Origin: Dromiciops gliroides
Taxonomy: Eukaryota > Chordata > Mammalia > Microbiotheria > Microbiotheriidae
Assembly: GCF_019393635.1 (NCBI RefSeq)
Contig: NC_057863.1
Span: forward strand, 37,984,857 to 38,048,856
DNA length: 64,000 nucleotides
Direction: 5' to 3'
The translations under genes were made by a program, and so were the position numbers. The notes under the pieces are model-generated. The model did no database searches, was not told the origin of the DNA, and was given only the letters and a program-made list of their open reading frames with translations. Position 1 is the stretch's first letter, and every line of letters starts with the position of its first letter. Shown here piece after piece: positions 9,987-21,839 of this stretch.

Positions 9987-11070
9987 AAGAATTCCTTTGG
10001 AATTGTCTTGGATGACTGTATTGCTAAGAATAGCTGTCATTCACGGTTTTTCATAGAGCAATACCGTTGTTACTGTGTACAATGTTCTCCTGCTTTGGTT
10101 CACTTTGCTATGCATCAGCTCATGTAAGTCTTTTCAAGTTTTTCTGAAAGCATCCTACTTGTCATTTCTTATAACATAATAGCATTCCATTACAATCATA
10201 TACCACAATTTGTTTAGCCACTCCCCAATTGATGGGTATCCCCTCAGTTATCAATTATTGTCAAGACAAAAAGAACTGCTATAAATATTTTTGTGCATAG
10301 AGGTCCATATTCCTTTTTAAAAAATCTCTTTGAGATACAGACCTGGTAGCAGTATTGCAAGGTAAAAGGGTATGCAGTTTTATAGCCCTTTCAACAAAGT
10401 TCCAAATTGTTCTCCAGAATGATTGGTTCAGTTTACAACTCTACCAAAAGTGAATTAGTGTCCCAATTTTTCCACATCCCCTCCAACATTTGTCATTTTC
10501 CTTTTCTGACATATTATCCAATCTGAAAGGTGTGAGATGGCACCTTGGAGCTATTTTAACTTGAATTTCTCTAATCAATAGTGATTTAGAGCATTTTTTC
10601 ATATTACTATAGATAGCTTTGATTTCTTCATCTGAATATTGCCTGTTTATATCCTTTAATAATTTATCAATTAGAGAATGACATTTTTTATAAATTTGAA
10701 TCAGTTCTCTACATATTTGAAAAATGAAGTCTTTCTCAGAGACATAAAAAATTCCCTAGTTTTCTGTTTTCCTTCTAATCTTGGCTCCATTGGTTTTGTT
10801 TGTGCAAAAACTTTTTAATTATTGTAATCAAAATTATTTATTTTACATGCTTTAATGCTCTCTATCTCTTATTTTGTCACAAATTCTTTCCTTATCCAAA
10901 TATCTGACAGGTAAACTATTCTACACTCCCTCAGTTGGCTTATAATATCACCCTTTATGTCTAAATTATGTATCCATTTTTACCTTCTCTTAGTATAGTG
11001 TGAGATGTTGCTCTATACCTGGTTTCAGCTTTCTAGTTTCTCAAAAGTTTTTGTCAAATAGTGAGTTCTT

Positions 11071-11443
11071 TGACTCTGAGAGACTAAATCATTTTGATTA
11101 CTATAAATACACAAATTAAAAATAAAGGATGAAGAAAGATGCTGTCTGCATCCAGAGAAAGAACTGATAAATAAAATTATGTCTTGAATAATTTTACATA
11201 TATACCTATTTGTGTCTAATGATTGTCATCTCTAGGCTGAGAGGAGGGAAGAAAAAAATGAAAAAACAAACCCCAAAATTTTACGTGATAACTTTGTTGT
11301 ATATTTGGAGGGATTAGCAGATTGCACATGGAAGACTTGCAGTTTCATATGCAATTATCGTTTTTATCATACAATGTTATAGAAATGATTCTTTTGTTCC
11401 ATGAGTTGAAAATAAAATATTCTTTTTTTTGTTTATTTATTTT
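11071..11443 (+). mobile_element. L1-like 3' fragment inside antisense L1
   Basis: Interrupts the antisense L1 exactly at 'aatagtgagttctt' (11057-11070). A diverged copy of that target recurs at 11444-11456. It contains the 'gatgctgtctgcatccagagaaagaactg' type text seen at L1 3' ends, but with a different tail ('gtcttgaataattttacat'), so it is a distinct L1 subfamily. Confidence 0.65.
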
Positions 11444-11456
11444 AATTGTGAGTTCT

Positions 11457-11601
11457 GGAGCAGCTAGGTGGCTGAGTGGATAAAGCACTAGCCCTGGATT
11501 CAGAAAGACCTGAGTTCAAATCTGATTTCAGGCACTTGACACTTACTAGCTGTGTGACCTTGGGCTAGTCACTTAACCCTCACTGCCCCTACCAAAAATA
11601 A
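11457..11601 (+). mobile_element. CORE-SINE at the 3' TSD of the L1 fragment
   Basis: A full-length but more diverged SINE ('ctgatttcaggcacttg'). The target motif GTGAGTTCT lies before it (11448-11456) and after it (11606-11614). That is the same target already duplicated by the L1 fragment. Confidence 0.85.
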
Positions 11602-11927
11602 AATAGTGAGTTCTTGTCCCAAAGCTTAGATCTTTGCATTTACCAAATACCAGATCACTATGGGCATTTACTATTATGTATTGTGTACCTAATCTATTCC
11701 ACTGATCCACCTCTCCATTTCTTAGCCAGTATCAGACTGTTTTGATGATTATTTCTTTGTTATATAATTTGAGATCTGGTATGACTAGGCCACCTTCCTT
11801 CACATTCTTTTTCATTGATCCCCTTTGAAATTCTTGACCTTTTGATCTTCCAGATGAATTTTCTTGCTATTTTTTCTAGCACTATAAAATAATTTTTGGT
11901 AGTTTGGTATGGGAACAGCAGTTCCTT

Positions 11928-12125
11928 CATAGGCATTTACTAGTTTTGTGACCTTGGACAAATCACTTAACCTCTGCTTACTTCAGTTCTCTTATCTTTA
12001 AAATGAGGCTAATAATAGCACCTACTTCCAGAGTTGTTTCAAGAAACAGATGAGATAATAATTATAAATGCTTAGCATAGTGACTGGTCCATAATAGGAA
12101 CTATATAAATATTACCTATTATTAG
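11928..12125 (+). repeat. MIR with full 3' end
   Basis: Contains 'tagttttgtgaccttggaca', 'tctttaaaatgaggctaata', 'gttgtttcaagaaacagatgagata' and 'tgcttagcatagtgactgg', the classic MIR order. Confidence 0.8.
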
Positions 12126-12519
12126 TAATAGATGGGACAACAAGAAGTACAGTGAGACAAGAACACTAGAAGAAGATGGCAACAGGGATGTTAAGTAGAT
12201 TATCTTCCTTGGGGATTGGTAGGGAGTTCAAATATGACTTTGTTCTGTCATTGGTGGAAAGTATAGAAAAATAGGTGTCCTGATATGTTTCTTCCTATTA
12301 GTTAAGGCAAGGATTGGTGGATTCCTGGTGCTAGGCTGGTTATGTAGTAGTGAAGCATATTTGAGTTCTGAGATAGTCATAGAGTACATGAGAGCAAATT
12401 AGCTCTTTTAAATGGTGTCTTTCCTTTTCAAGATAAATTGCATCCCAATGTAAAAAATTAAAGATATGACAATGGACTCACCATTTATTACTTTTTAAAA
12501 AGCATGTAAAATATGAGGG
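12126..12519. other. unassigned, possibly decayed LINE
   Basis: No clear repeat signature or coding frame. Its position just upstream of an L3 in the same orientation makes decayed L3 plausible. Confidence 0.3.
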
Positions 12520-13042
12520 GTGACAGAAAATTAGAGGTGAATAAATATGGATAAATGGTAGATTCCATGCGCTATATGCTAAAAAGTTTAAGATTAATCC
12601 TCAGCAAAATTCTACAACAATTTATTAATCAGATAGTATATGAGAACTTAGAAAAATAATGCTAAGAAAAAGCCATTTTATTTTGGATAGAATTTCTAGG
12701 TTTGTAAACCTGGGGAATACCATAGACATAAGATATTTAGATTTCAGCTCAGTATTTGAGAAAGGTTTTTTTAGAAGATCTTTGTGACCAAGATGTATAA
12801 ATGCAAACTGGCTGATAAAGAGAGTGAGGTGGATTCATAGATAATTTAACAACCTTATTCAAAGAATACCGACTAATAAATAAGTCAATATCAGCCAGGC
12901 AGGAGGCTCTCCTTTGACATTTTCATCAGTGATTTGGATGAAGATACAAAAGGCATGCTCTTCAAACTTTCAGAGAATACAAATATTGGAGGGAGAGCTA
13001 ATATATTAGATAAAACACAAAAAGTGATAAGATTATGCCTCT
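12520..13042 (+). mobile_element. CR1/L3-like LINE, RT region
   Basis: The plus strand contains 'cattttcatcagtgatttggatgaagat' followed by 'ggcatgctcttcaaactttcagagaatac' and 'gggagagctaatatattag'. This matches the CR1/L3 reverse-transcriptase segment encoding F-I-S-D-L-D-E and the downstream F-A-D-D-T region, with many substitutions. It is inactive. Confidence 0.65.
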
Positions 13043-13074
13043 TGGAACCCTTAGCCTTTTTTTTTAAGGTTCAC

Positions 13075-13312
13075 TCCAAGGGTCTATGATGTCTTTATTT
13101 TCCTAGTAATTTTGCCCTTTGAAATTACTTCTTATTTACTTTGAATATATTTTGTATTTGCTTATCTGGGGAAACTTTGTTTCCCTCCAGAAGAATATAT
13201 ACTCTTTGAAGGTGGGCGCTCTTTCATTTTTTACTTGGATTCCCAGTGACTAGTCAAGTGACTGACACAAAGTAGATGCTCAATACAATGTTTATTGGGT
13301 GTTTGAAAGTAC
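13075..13312 (+). repeat. L2 3' end
   Basis: Contains 'agaatatatactctttgaaggtgggc', 'attcccagtgactagtc' and 'agtagatgctcaatacaatgtttattg', the L2 terminal pattern. Confidence 0.7.
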
Positions 13313-13338
13313 AAAAAGTTCAATAAGCTGTAATAAAG

Positions 13339-13520
13339 TCATGCAGTCAATAAGCCTTTATTAAGTGCTGACTATGTGCCAGGAACTGTGCTCAGCACTA
13401 GCAATATAAAAAAAGGCAGAGATAGTACCTGTCATCAAGGAACTTGTCATGAAATGGGAGAGACAACATGCAAGTAACTGTTCAAACAAGATGTAGGTAA
13501 GAGAAACAGGAAACATAGGA
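13339..13520 (-). repeat. L2 3' end, antisense
   Basis: Starts 'caataagcctttattaag', continues 'tgctgactatgtgccaggaactgtgct' and 'gagacaacatgcaagtaac'. It faces the preceding L2 3' end, making an inverted pair. Confidence 0.75.
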
Positions 13521-13640
13521 TCATAGAATCGGAACTAAAAGAGACCTCAAAGGTCATCCTGTCAAGTCTCATCATTTTAAATGTGGGGAGACTGAGGATT
13601 AGGGACATGAAGCAACCTATTCAGGATGACACAGTAAATG
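13521..13640 (-). repeat. MIR, antisense
   Basis: The 'atcatagaatcggaactaaaagagacctcaaaggtcatcc' series followed by 'gactgaggattagggacat' is the reverse of a MIR 3' half. Confidence 0.65.
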
Positions 13641-13904
13641 TCAGAAACCCATAATATGGGCCATGGTAATGATGATAGTGAGAATGATAACACTTCCCAA
13701 CTGGCACTTTCCATACGCAACATTTCATAATGGGAAAGTATAATATTCAGCATTGTGATAATTAAAAATATGAGAGATATCATTTTTGCATAATTTAATC
13801 ATTTTATTAATAAGGCTGACATGTTATTAATAAAAGGATGGCAAAGGGCCATCTTTCTCAGACCAAAGACCAAAATGACAGTGGACTCACAGTTTATATA
13901 CCCT

Positions 13905-14050
13905 ACTTACTGTAGGCTGCATGACACTGGGAAAGTCACTTAACCTCTCAGTGTTTCTTGGAATTCTCTAAGATGAATACATACTGAACTGCATTGGCAA
14001 AAGGGAATTTCCTCCTCAGGAATTGCTTATATTAATAAAATCGGTCTGAT
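13905..14050 (+). repeat. MIR/CORE-type SINE variant
   Basis: CORE text 'gcatgacactgggaaagtcacttaacctctcagtgtttc' followed by a distinctive non-MIR 3' part ('gcattggcaaaagggaatttcctc' and 'ttaataaaatcggtctgatt'), typical of a marsupial CORE-SINE subfamily. Confidence 0.6.
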
Positions 14051-14084
14051 TCTAAACATTTTTTTTTTCCTGACTGTTTTCTAG

Positions 14085-14125
14085 ATCACTAAAACACATT
14101 AGGTTCATATAGATTCTCTGCAAAG
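14085..14125 (+). other. candidate 41-nt spliced exon (noncoding)
   Basis: An 'acattttttttttcctg..ttttctag' acceptor tract ends at AG (14083-14084), with a branch-like 'tctaaac' about 27 nt upstream. A strong donor 'caaag|gtaagt' begins at 14126. All three forward frames of the 41 nt contain stops, so this would be an untranslated or lncRNA exon. Chance occurrence is quite possible. Confidence 0.25.
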
Positions 14126-14189
14126 GTAAGTGGTTCAACTTTCTCTCTTCTATCCGAAGACATTATTAACACATTTGGGGAACATGTGG

Positions 14190-14620
14190 CTGCTCCGTGG
14201 TGCCATGTATAGAGTAATGGACTTAGAATTAGAAAGATCTGGATTTGAATCCTGCCTTGGCAAGTAATTTAATCAGTCTTTCTTTTTTCTTTTTCTTTTT
14301 TGTTTTTTAGTGAGGCAATTGGGGTTAAGTGACTTGCCCAGGGTCATACAGCTAGTAAGTGTTAAGTGTCTGAGGCCAGATTTGAACCCAGGTACTCCTG
14401 ACTCCAGGGCCGGCGCTCTATCCATTGCACCACCTAGCTTCCCCCCATTTAATCAGTCTTAACCTCAATTTCCTCAGCTGTAAAATGGAGATAATTATAG
14501 CACCTGCCTCAGGGGGTTATGTTGTAAAGACTGAAGGACAGAGATTATGAGACACTTTGTAAACTTTAAAACATTATATAAATGCTACCTAGCTATGCAA
14601 ATGCTACTCTTATTTTCTTT
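14190..14620 (+). repeat. MIR split by a SINE
   Basis: The MIR head ('agagtaatggacttagaattagaaagatctgg') lies before the insertion. The tail ('cctcagctgtaaaatggagataat', 'aaacattatataaatgctac') follows it. It is old. Confidence 0.8.
14281..14446 (-). mobile_element. CORE-SINE, minus strand, inside MIR
   Basis: Starts with the reversed tail, then 'tgaggcaattggggttaagt', and ends 'cacctagcttcccccc'. The perfect 14-bp TSD is ATTTAATCAGTCTT at 14267-14280 and 14447-14460. Confidence 0.94.
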
Positions 14621-15955
14621 AGCTGCTTCAAACTAAAGATTAATGTCTCCAGAGAAATACCTCCATTTTCACATGATAGTATCAGACTTAGTATTTAACA
14701 TTCTAACCTCACTTTCTCAAAGTTAATGAATGATTGACATTTTCTGAGGATGTGTGTTCGAACTACTCCTTTTAGGGGTTTCTCAAAGCAATGTTTATAT
14801 AATAAAATTTAGAGTTCCTGCCTCATTATTGCCACCTGTCCAAATCTCCCCTTATGCCTTTGAGGGACAGCCAAAAAAAGGTGCATCAAAAGAAGATAGT
14901 ACATTAGGAAAGGAACTGATCAAGGGTTGTATCTCACTTCTGACTTAGAGAAGTGATCTATGTGCCAAGGGCATCCATGGTTAAATATGGGTATAAAAAA
15001 GGAAAAATTATAGGGGTAGAGAGGAATTGTAGAAAAATAGGACATCAAGCAAAACCTTGCAACAGTCTGAGATCATCGATTGAGATCTGGAAGTGGCTTT
15101 GTTTGTCACCTAGCTGAAGGCCCTGCTGTGCTGAACAAATATCAGGCTCCAAATCACCTCTTAAAATAGTATTTGTTGCATGAGAATCCCCAACCTGAGA
15201 TACATTGTTCTTTCAAACTCCAACATCATCATTTGCTCTACCAATGAATATTTCGTATATACCAGGTACTGTGTTAAATGTTTGAGACACAAAGAAAGGC
15301 AAAAAGGTAGTGAGAAATAATCATTTCCCTCTTGTATTAATAATTAATTATTGTATTTGTACCAAACTTTTTCCCCTTTCTTATTTCCTCATTGAGAAAC
15401 CAATAAATTTGGGAACTCTCTCTTAAAAATGTACTCACATGAAGATCTAATCAGATGGTAAAATAAACTCTAAGTCTGGGTTAATAGGTGCATTCCTGCA
15501 CATTCTGTTTGCTCAGGCTGGTCTGGAAAAATGTTGATTCTCCCTTTTGTCAGAGAGGTGATATGGAAAACGATGTCTCTTTGACCAAGTTTTGGGTCAC
15601 TCAAGACACGTACCTCAAGATCCTCATTGTAATATTTATTTTCTCATTAATTGTTACCAATCAGAATTGATTGCCACCCCTCAGGAATACCTGGGGTCTT
15701 TAGTCTAAGAGAGAGATGGCCAAATGACCATTATTTTATTAATAAACATGTTGGCCTTTTTAATAAAATTATTAAATTACCCAGAAACTAGGTATCTTTT
15801 CCCCCCAGAAATTATGTATCTTGAACTTTTAAAAATACTACAGTGCTTTGAAGGAGCCTACATGCCAATGGAGAAGATGACATACAACTACATGACTACA
15901 AGACATTTATACAATATAAATGGGAGGAAATTCCACAGGTAAAAGGCATCTGGTC
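14621..15955. other. low-repeat stretch, no gene seen
   Basis: No recognisable young repeat. A possible weak L2 3' end lies near 15235-15300 ('ccaatgaatatttcgtatataccaggtactgtgtt'). Open frames at 14754-14948 and 15488-15670 have no recognisable homology. Confidence 0.4.
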
Positions 15956-16110
15956 ATAGAATCGTCTAAATCTGAAAGGGACTTCAGAGATCATTTAGTT
16001 ACCTTTCTCTTTTCATAGATGAGGAAACTGAAGTCCCCAGAATTAGAATACCTTGCATAAGGTCACATAGGAAGCAGCAGGGCGAGGATTCAATCCATTC
16101 TACCTCTCCT
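15956..16110 (-). repeat. MIR, antisense
   Basis: 'atagaatcgtctaaatctg', 'gatgaggaaactgaag' and 'aaggtcacataggaagcag' occur in reverse-MIR order. Confidence 0.7.
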
Positions 16111-17307
16111 TATGTAGATTCCACCAATGAACAACACCCAATACAACAGTCTCTGGCATTCCAATAACTTCCAGAAGCTTCATTTCCCTTTTCCTCTTCC
16201 TTAGTTTGTTCTCTTCCTCTTTGCTCAATATCTTCCTTTATTCTTTCTTTCTCTTCTTTTTTATTGTCATTCCTTTCTAAGCATCCAGCCTGGACCAGCA
16301 GGCTTGTATCATTCATTCCTGATGACATAGCCTCAGAGTTAAAGAGCTTGCCCATCTCTGCTTTAATTAAAACTAGAGTTCAGGGGAGTAGCACCCAAAT
16401 ATGTAACACTGGTATCTCAGGGGACAGTTTGAGTTGAGTGGGAAAATTCAGCAAATTTATAGACTTAGGCTCAGTTGAAGCTCAAAATATGATCATTGAG
16501 CCTTCTGAAGAATAATTTAGGGTTGGGGGAGGACACATCTCTTCCATTTTAAGCAATACATCTCTGAGTTCATTACATTAGCATCCAATGGCTGAGATTG
16601 ATTGACCTTCCCAACCTTAGCACCTTCATTTAGGAAAGAATTGTTGTGAGGTTTAGGAGACAAATCTTATCCTGACTCCATCAGCCAGGGCTAGACCATA
16701 GGTTGTAGCTGCCAAATATAATCAGGACAAATTTATAGCCTTGGGTGAAATCCCTTGGAGGATATCACAGTGGATGTGTCCCTGGAGCATCTATAAGTTA
16801 TTTTTTTCTTTTTACTATATGTTTATATATTTTTTAAAAAGATACCACCACCCACAGATGGAAGTAAGTATTTCTTAGAATGAAAAAGAATAGGTAAGAT
16901 AAATTGATCATGGGGAGAAAAGGGAAAAAAGCAAACAGCTTAGAATGGATCCCAAGTAATATCCTTCAAAAGACAGCCAGTGTAAGCTGGATAGTTCTTA
17001 GTAGCTCAAGGGACTATGGGTCAATAAATTTAACAGGCTGCAACCACAGAGTCTCTGCTCCAATGAAATATGCAAATGAGAGCTTAGGAAGCCCAGTCCT
17101 CTTTTCAACCTTAGGACAGAGTTAATAGAGGGAAAATGACAGAATGCATAGAGGGGAGATGAAAGCACAACCTTTTTTGTTGTCCTCACCCCCAGTTCCT
17201 TTTTTTTCCCTATTTAACTTCAGGACAAGGAACCATACTCTTAGTTTGGAGAGATGACTCAAGCCAGGAACTTTTCTTATCAGTTGTTACAAAAATACTA
17301 TTTTTCA
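16111..17307. other. low-repeat stretch upstream of the RPS12 pseudogene
   Basis: Includes a pyrimidine-rich patch (16190-16262, TTCC/TTCT type), whose minus-strand translation is a Glu/Lys-rich low-complexity frame. Otherwise I see no identifiable repeat or gene. Confidence 0.4.
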
Positions 17308-17826
<519 letters not shown>

Positions 17827-17996
17827 TGTTATTTTTCAATACTAGGAGATTAAGCATTTTTTGCATTGTGGGCAGAGAACTTGTGATTAAAAAAAAATGA
17901 TGGCAACCATGAAAAATATTTATTAGAGTAAGGGTAAAATGGTGATGATACAGTATGTTTGGGTTGTTTCTCTCCAAGGTAATGTGTATATTCATC

Positions 17997-18220
17997 TCAA
18001 AATGTAAGGTCTTTGAGGGCAAGAACTCTTTTCTCTTTTTACCCCCGGTATCTATCATAGTACCTGGCACACAGGTAAGAAATGCTTCTTGATTGAATGA
18101 TTGTCATGTAATTTCTTTCATTTTTGTCTTTGTATCTCTAGGGATTAGCAAAGTGGCTGACATTTAATATGTGTCTTGCACTAATAAGCTTAACACATGC
18201 TTGTTGATTGATTGGCTGAT
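17997..18220 (+). repeat. L2 3' end(s)
   Basis: 'aaatgtaaggtctttgagggcaag', 'agtacctggcacacaggtaagaaatgctt' and a second partial unit 'acatgcttgttgattgatt' match the L2 terminal consensus. Confidence 0.8.
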
Positions 18221-18329
18221 TCCCCACACAGTGAAGCCCTTCTCATAAGCCCTTCACAATCTGCATGACTGATTGGTGGTATTTCTCCCCCTAATTCCAG
18301 GGGAGAGATGTTCTTCTATTGCCTTTCCT

Positions 18330-18470
18330 ATAGAGACAGCCTGATATAGTGCATACAGATCTGGCCTCCAAGTCAAGAAGATTTGGGTTCAAGATCCATG
18401 TCTGTCACATACTGGCGGTATGATGCTGGACATGTCATTTTACTTCTCAGTGTCTAAGGCAACTCTTTAT
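18330..18470 (+). repeat. MIR-family SINE
   Basis: 'gacagcctgatatagtgcata', 'gtcaagaagatttgggttcaag' and 'tgatgctggacatgtcat' follow MIR/CORE order. Confidence 0.6.
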
Positions 18471-19186
18471 GACCAGAAGTTTAAGTGTGTGTTCAGTTAG
18501 ACTGGTAGAGAGTTTCTCAACCCTATACCTTCCCTATACCCTTTCTGTTCTCTACACAAATGACATCACAGATCAAAGCAAAAAGAAACCCCTTCCTACC
18601 TATTTAGCCTTGGTCAGCTTCCCTGAGATATCTTCTCAAACTGTTCATGACTGGAGTCTCATGGCTCTCTGATTTTAGTCTTTGTTTTCTCAACTCAGTC
18701 CTAAATTATTTTCTTTTTTGCTGAGTTCCTGATGTTGTGGTTAATTTGGGTGATTCCTTTTTCTGTCCATACTGTTTTCTCTCTACTATAAAATTATAAT
18801 ATGCCAAATTCAACTTTGAATTGATATTCTTAAAATAACTCCAGAAAAGCAAACAAACAAAAAGAGAATGACTGGGGCAGATGATTAAACATCATAGCTC
18901 CTACCCTTTTCCCAGACCCCTTGCCTATTCTATCTCCTCCACTGTGTTTTACTTTGCTATACAATTTCCCAGCTTGGTAACTTTACGGTTTAAAATGTCA
19001 CTCAGCAATGTCCTACACATCCTACTTTTGGTGGGAAGATTTCTGACTTTGTGGTGAGGTTGTCTGACTAATATAACCAGCTGGTGAGGCAGCAGGGATA
19101 AGTTATGGGGTTAGACACTGAGTAGTTGCAAGGGTCACAGGAAGCAAACAAGAGGATGATTATGGGAATGGGCCACTAATTGAACA
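18471..19186. other. unassigned, no gene seen
   Basis: Mixed composition. The forward open frame at 18469-18672 has no recognisable domain. No repeat is identified. Confidence 0.35.
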
Positions 19187-19190
19187 CCAG

Positions 19191-20042
19191 TATTTGGGCC
19201 AAATTTAATATGGGGAGAGCTAGTTGGGTGGCTTGCCATAATATTGAGGTTCAGAAAATAATGAGGGACCTCTAGGTCCAAAGCTTCCTCCCCTCTGAAC
19301 TGCCCTTTTTAGTTATTTCTCCCAGGCCAATAAGAAAAGAGCTTAACAGCCTCTTTTTCACAAGCCAATCAGATTTTATTAAAAGTCAAGGACTGGGGCA
19401 GCTAGGTGGCACAGTGGATAGAGCACCAGCCCTAGAGTCAGGAGGACCTGAGTTCAAATCCAGCCTCAGAAACTTAACACTTACTAGCTGTGTGACCCTG
19501 GGCAAGTCACTTAACCCCAACTGCCTCACTAAAAAAAAAAAAAGTCAAGGACAAGGGAATGGGGAAAGAGGAAAATGGATAATCTCCCTAGCTCTAGCAA
19601 AGGCTGTCTCAAAACCCAAACTCACTTTCACCTCAGCTAATTCAAAGAGCTGGATTTTATTAACTCACCACCAGGGGTCCAATAATTTCTTTGGCAGCCA
19701 GTCTCCAGCCTTCTATGAAAGTTCCTCCAAGGCCAGAGAGAGAACTACTTCCTGTTGGGGTCCCTTTTTCTACATTTTTTCCCTCCCCCAAAAGGGGAGG
19801 TCCTTCAAGTTGTGTGGTTGACACTGGTCCTCTGTTGATGACACAGTCCAAAACCTCTGAGGACACTCCTTCTCAGGGTTGACCAAGTTAAACTAGGTTT
19901 AATAGGGCAGGCCAGGTGTGGCTCAAACTCTAATCATCTTAAGTGGGTACTTAGTAGTTTCTCATTCACACCCAATTCAAACACCACTAAATCAATCAAG
20001 TCGGACCCCTGGGTGTCTGCCAAATTCCATTATTTTACCACA
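19191..20042 (-). mobile_element. solo LTR (ERV1-like), minus strand, copy 1
   Basis: About 690 bp of LTR plus an inserted SINE. It is the reverse complement of the element at 59017-59738, collinear end to end. Its plus-strand right end '..ccattattttaccaca' corresponds to the LTR start TGTGGTAAAATAATGG. It is flanked by a perfect 4-bp duplication CCAG (19187-19190 and 20043-20046). The 4-bp TSD suggests gammaretrovirus-like integration. No viral gene remains. Confidence 0.88.
19394..19539 (+). mobile_element. CORE-SINE inside the solo LTR
   Basis: A full-length copy ('cttaacacttactag' type). The perfect 13-bp TSD is AAAAGTCAAGGAC at 19381-19393 and 19540-19552, so it is younger than the LTR. 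Confidence 0.94.
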
Positions 20043-20046
20043 CCAG

Positions 20047-20865
20047 GAAGGTGATTAAAGTCCACAAAGGCATAAAGGAATGAGCTAGTTAGGAGCAGAT
20101 GGATGAAAGAGAGGTATCACTAATGATCAGAAAACTTGGGTAAATCCAAAGTCCTAAATGAAAGCAAGAGAAACCCTAATGAGTATTGAGCATTAATTTA
20201 ATATGAACTCCTTTTAATATGAAAAAAAAGTCCAGCTGTGTTGTCAATTGAATGATCATTTCCTTTCCCTCCCCCCAACACTAGCAGAGGAGATGGAGTT
20301 TCTGGTTCTGAGCATATGCAGGAAGCAAGGTCCCTGATAGTAAGAGTAAAAGTTTCATGCCAAGAGATCTGGAGCCTAGGTCCTTAAAAGTTATAGGGTA
20401 ATGAGTCTACTCACTCAAACTTACCAGGAATCCAGTTCAGATATCAATTATCAGAAGTCAACCCACTTCCATCCTCACAACAAAGCATAACTTCATTCAA
20501 CATAGATGGCAAAATCATTCAGGAGACTCAGCTCAAAGTAAACATGTATTAATAGCTCTTTATTCAATGTTTGATTGGGGAATGAAATAGATTGCTGTTT
20601 GCATTCATATTGTGACACTCTCTGCCAGAAAGCAGGCCCACCTGGTTTCCAGAGAGAAATATTAGACACAACCCTTACCTCTTCCTAACAAAGTAGGAGT
20701 GGGTCAATCATCTGTTTACATTTTAGGCCAAAAATCCTCCTCTCAATTGGCCTCAGAAAGCTAACAGACAGGGTTTTTTAAACTGCTAAGGAACCTTATA
20801 GCTGTTGGTGGTGTTGAGCAGTTTTTGAAAATTACCTTTCCTAGGATAGAATTCTATTCAGCTCC
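20047..20865. other. unassigned, no gene seen
   Basis: Unique-looking sequence. 'ctctttattcaatg' near 20550 would be a poly(A)-signal-like motif on the minus strand, but there is not enough to call an LTR. Confidence 0.3.
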
Positions 20866-20869
20866 TGCC

Positions 20870-20980
20870 TACATAGAGCATTAGCTTCTGCAGTCACAAA
20901 ATTCAGATTCAAAACCCCTTTCTAATATTCCCTATGTGACCTTGGGCAAACTTTTTCACTTCCTCAGCTCATTCATGGGT
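20870..20980 (+). repeat. MIR fragment
   Basis: 'agagcattagcttctgcagtc' and 'ccctatgtgaccttgggcaaact' are MIR-like. Confidence 0.55.
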
Positions 20981-21079
20981 ACATCCCCGATATTTGCATG
21001 TGGAAAATCAATTAGACTAGGCAGGGTGATTCAATGGAGCTGATTGAGGACCATGGTAATGATACAGGAATAAATATTT

Positions 21080-21265
21080 GGACTCTGAATAAGGAAGAAC
21101 TTCCTAACAATTAGTGCAGTTTCAAAGTGGAATAGGCTCTGTCTCTTGAAGTCACCACCAGCTCCTGGCTCTAGAGGTATTCAAATGGAGATTAGATGAC
21201 TCAGTGAGTATAAGGAAGAGAGGATTCATGCTTCAGGCAAGGAGGGAATCAGTGTCTCCTGAGCT
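21080..21265 (+). mobile_element. CR1/L3-like 3' end
   Basis: 'aggaagaacttcctaacaatt', 'tttcaaagtggaataggctc' and 'tattcaaatggagattagatgactc' match the L3 3' terminal region. Confidence 0.7.
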
Positions 21266-21267
21266 AA

Positions 21268-21620
21268 TAGATTCATAGAGTGAAATGGGACTTTAGAGGT
21301 AACCTAGTCCAATCCTGTCCTTTTACTGATGAAAAAACTGAGGGTTCACTTCATTGGAAAATGAAATGGCAAACCACTCCAGTTCTTTGTCAAGAAAACC
21401 CCTTACAGGGTCATGAAGAGTTGGATATGACTGACTGACTGAAGAACAACAACAATAACAAATTCAACCCTCTCATTTTACAAGTGAGGAAACCGAGTCT
21501 CTAGAAGGCCAAATGAGTTACTCATAGTCACATAGCTATTAGATTTCAGAAGTGAGACTTGAACCTAAATTTTCTGTCTCCAGAGAAAGCTCCTTGCTTG
21601 GTATCATAGTCACTCAGCTC
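21268..21620 (-). repeat. MIR antisense, split by an RTE-tail fragment
   Basis: Reverse-MIR text precedes and follows the insert at 21341-21465 ('atagagtgaaatgggactttagaggtaac' before, 'gtgaggaaaccgagtc' and 'gtcacatagctatta' after). Confidence 0.65.
21341..21465 (+). mobile_element. RTE/BovB-type tail fragment
   Basis: 'gaaatggcaaaccactccag', 'gggtcatgaagagttggatatgactgactg' and an 'aacaacaacaataac' tail closely resemble the 3' end of RTE (BovB-like) LINEs and the SINEs that use them. Confidence 0.75.
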
Positions 21621-21839
21621 TACCCCAATTTCCTTTTCTCTTCCTATTTCAGGATTCTTGGACATACCTTCTTAATTGGAGCAAAGAGAAAACAGCTGTA
21701 CACATAAATTCCACTCTTAGCATGCTGAACAGAAGAGTCATCATGGGACAGTGAGAAAGGTGGGACATTTGGAGTCAAAGGATCCAGGTTCAAATCCTAA
21801 CTTGTCTTGCTACTTATTATGTTGCACTTCCTCTCAAAT

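Larger units (their letters stand above)
9375..11917 (-). mobile_element. long antisense L1 (3'UTR into ORF2), nested host
   Basis: Read on the minus strand, this L1 runs from upstream ORF2 sequence near 11917 to its 3'UTR and tail at 9375. Landmarks on the plus strand are 'ttggaattgtcttgg', 'tttagccactccccaattgatggg', 'tctccagaatg', 'tctaatcaatagtgattta', 'ggttttgtttgtgcaaaaact' and 'taggccaccttcctt'. A 10-bp TSD with one mismatch, GCAGTTCATT (9365-9374) and GCAGTTCCTT (11918-11927), brackets it. It carries SINEs at 9391-9529 and 9840-9986, an L1 fragment at 11071-11443 and a SINE at 11457-11601. Stops in the ORF2 frame show that it is inactive. Confidence 0.85.

Noticed and set aside
19691..19882. 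Frame shared between 19691-19882 (plus) and 59126-59329 (minus), 'LPVGVPFSTFF..PKRGGPSSCV' type
   Set aside because: It is antisense within the two related solo LTRs; similarity follows from LTR homology and there is no evidence of coding constraint.
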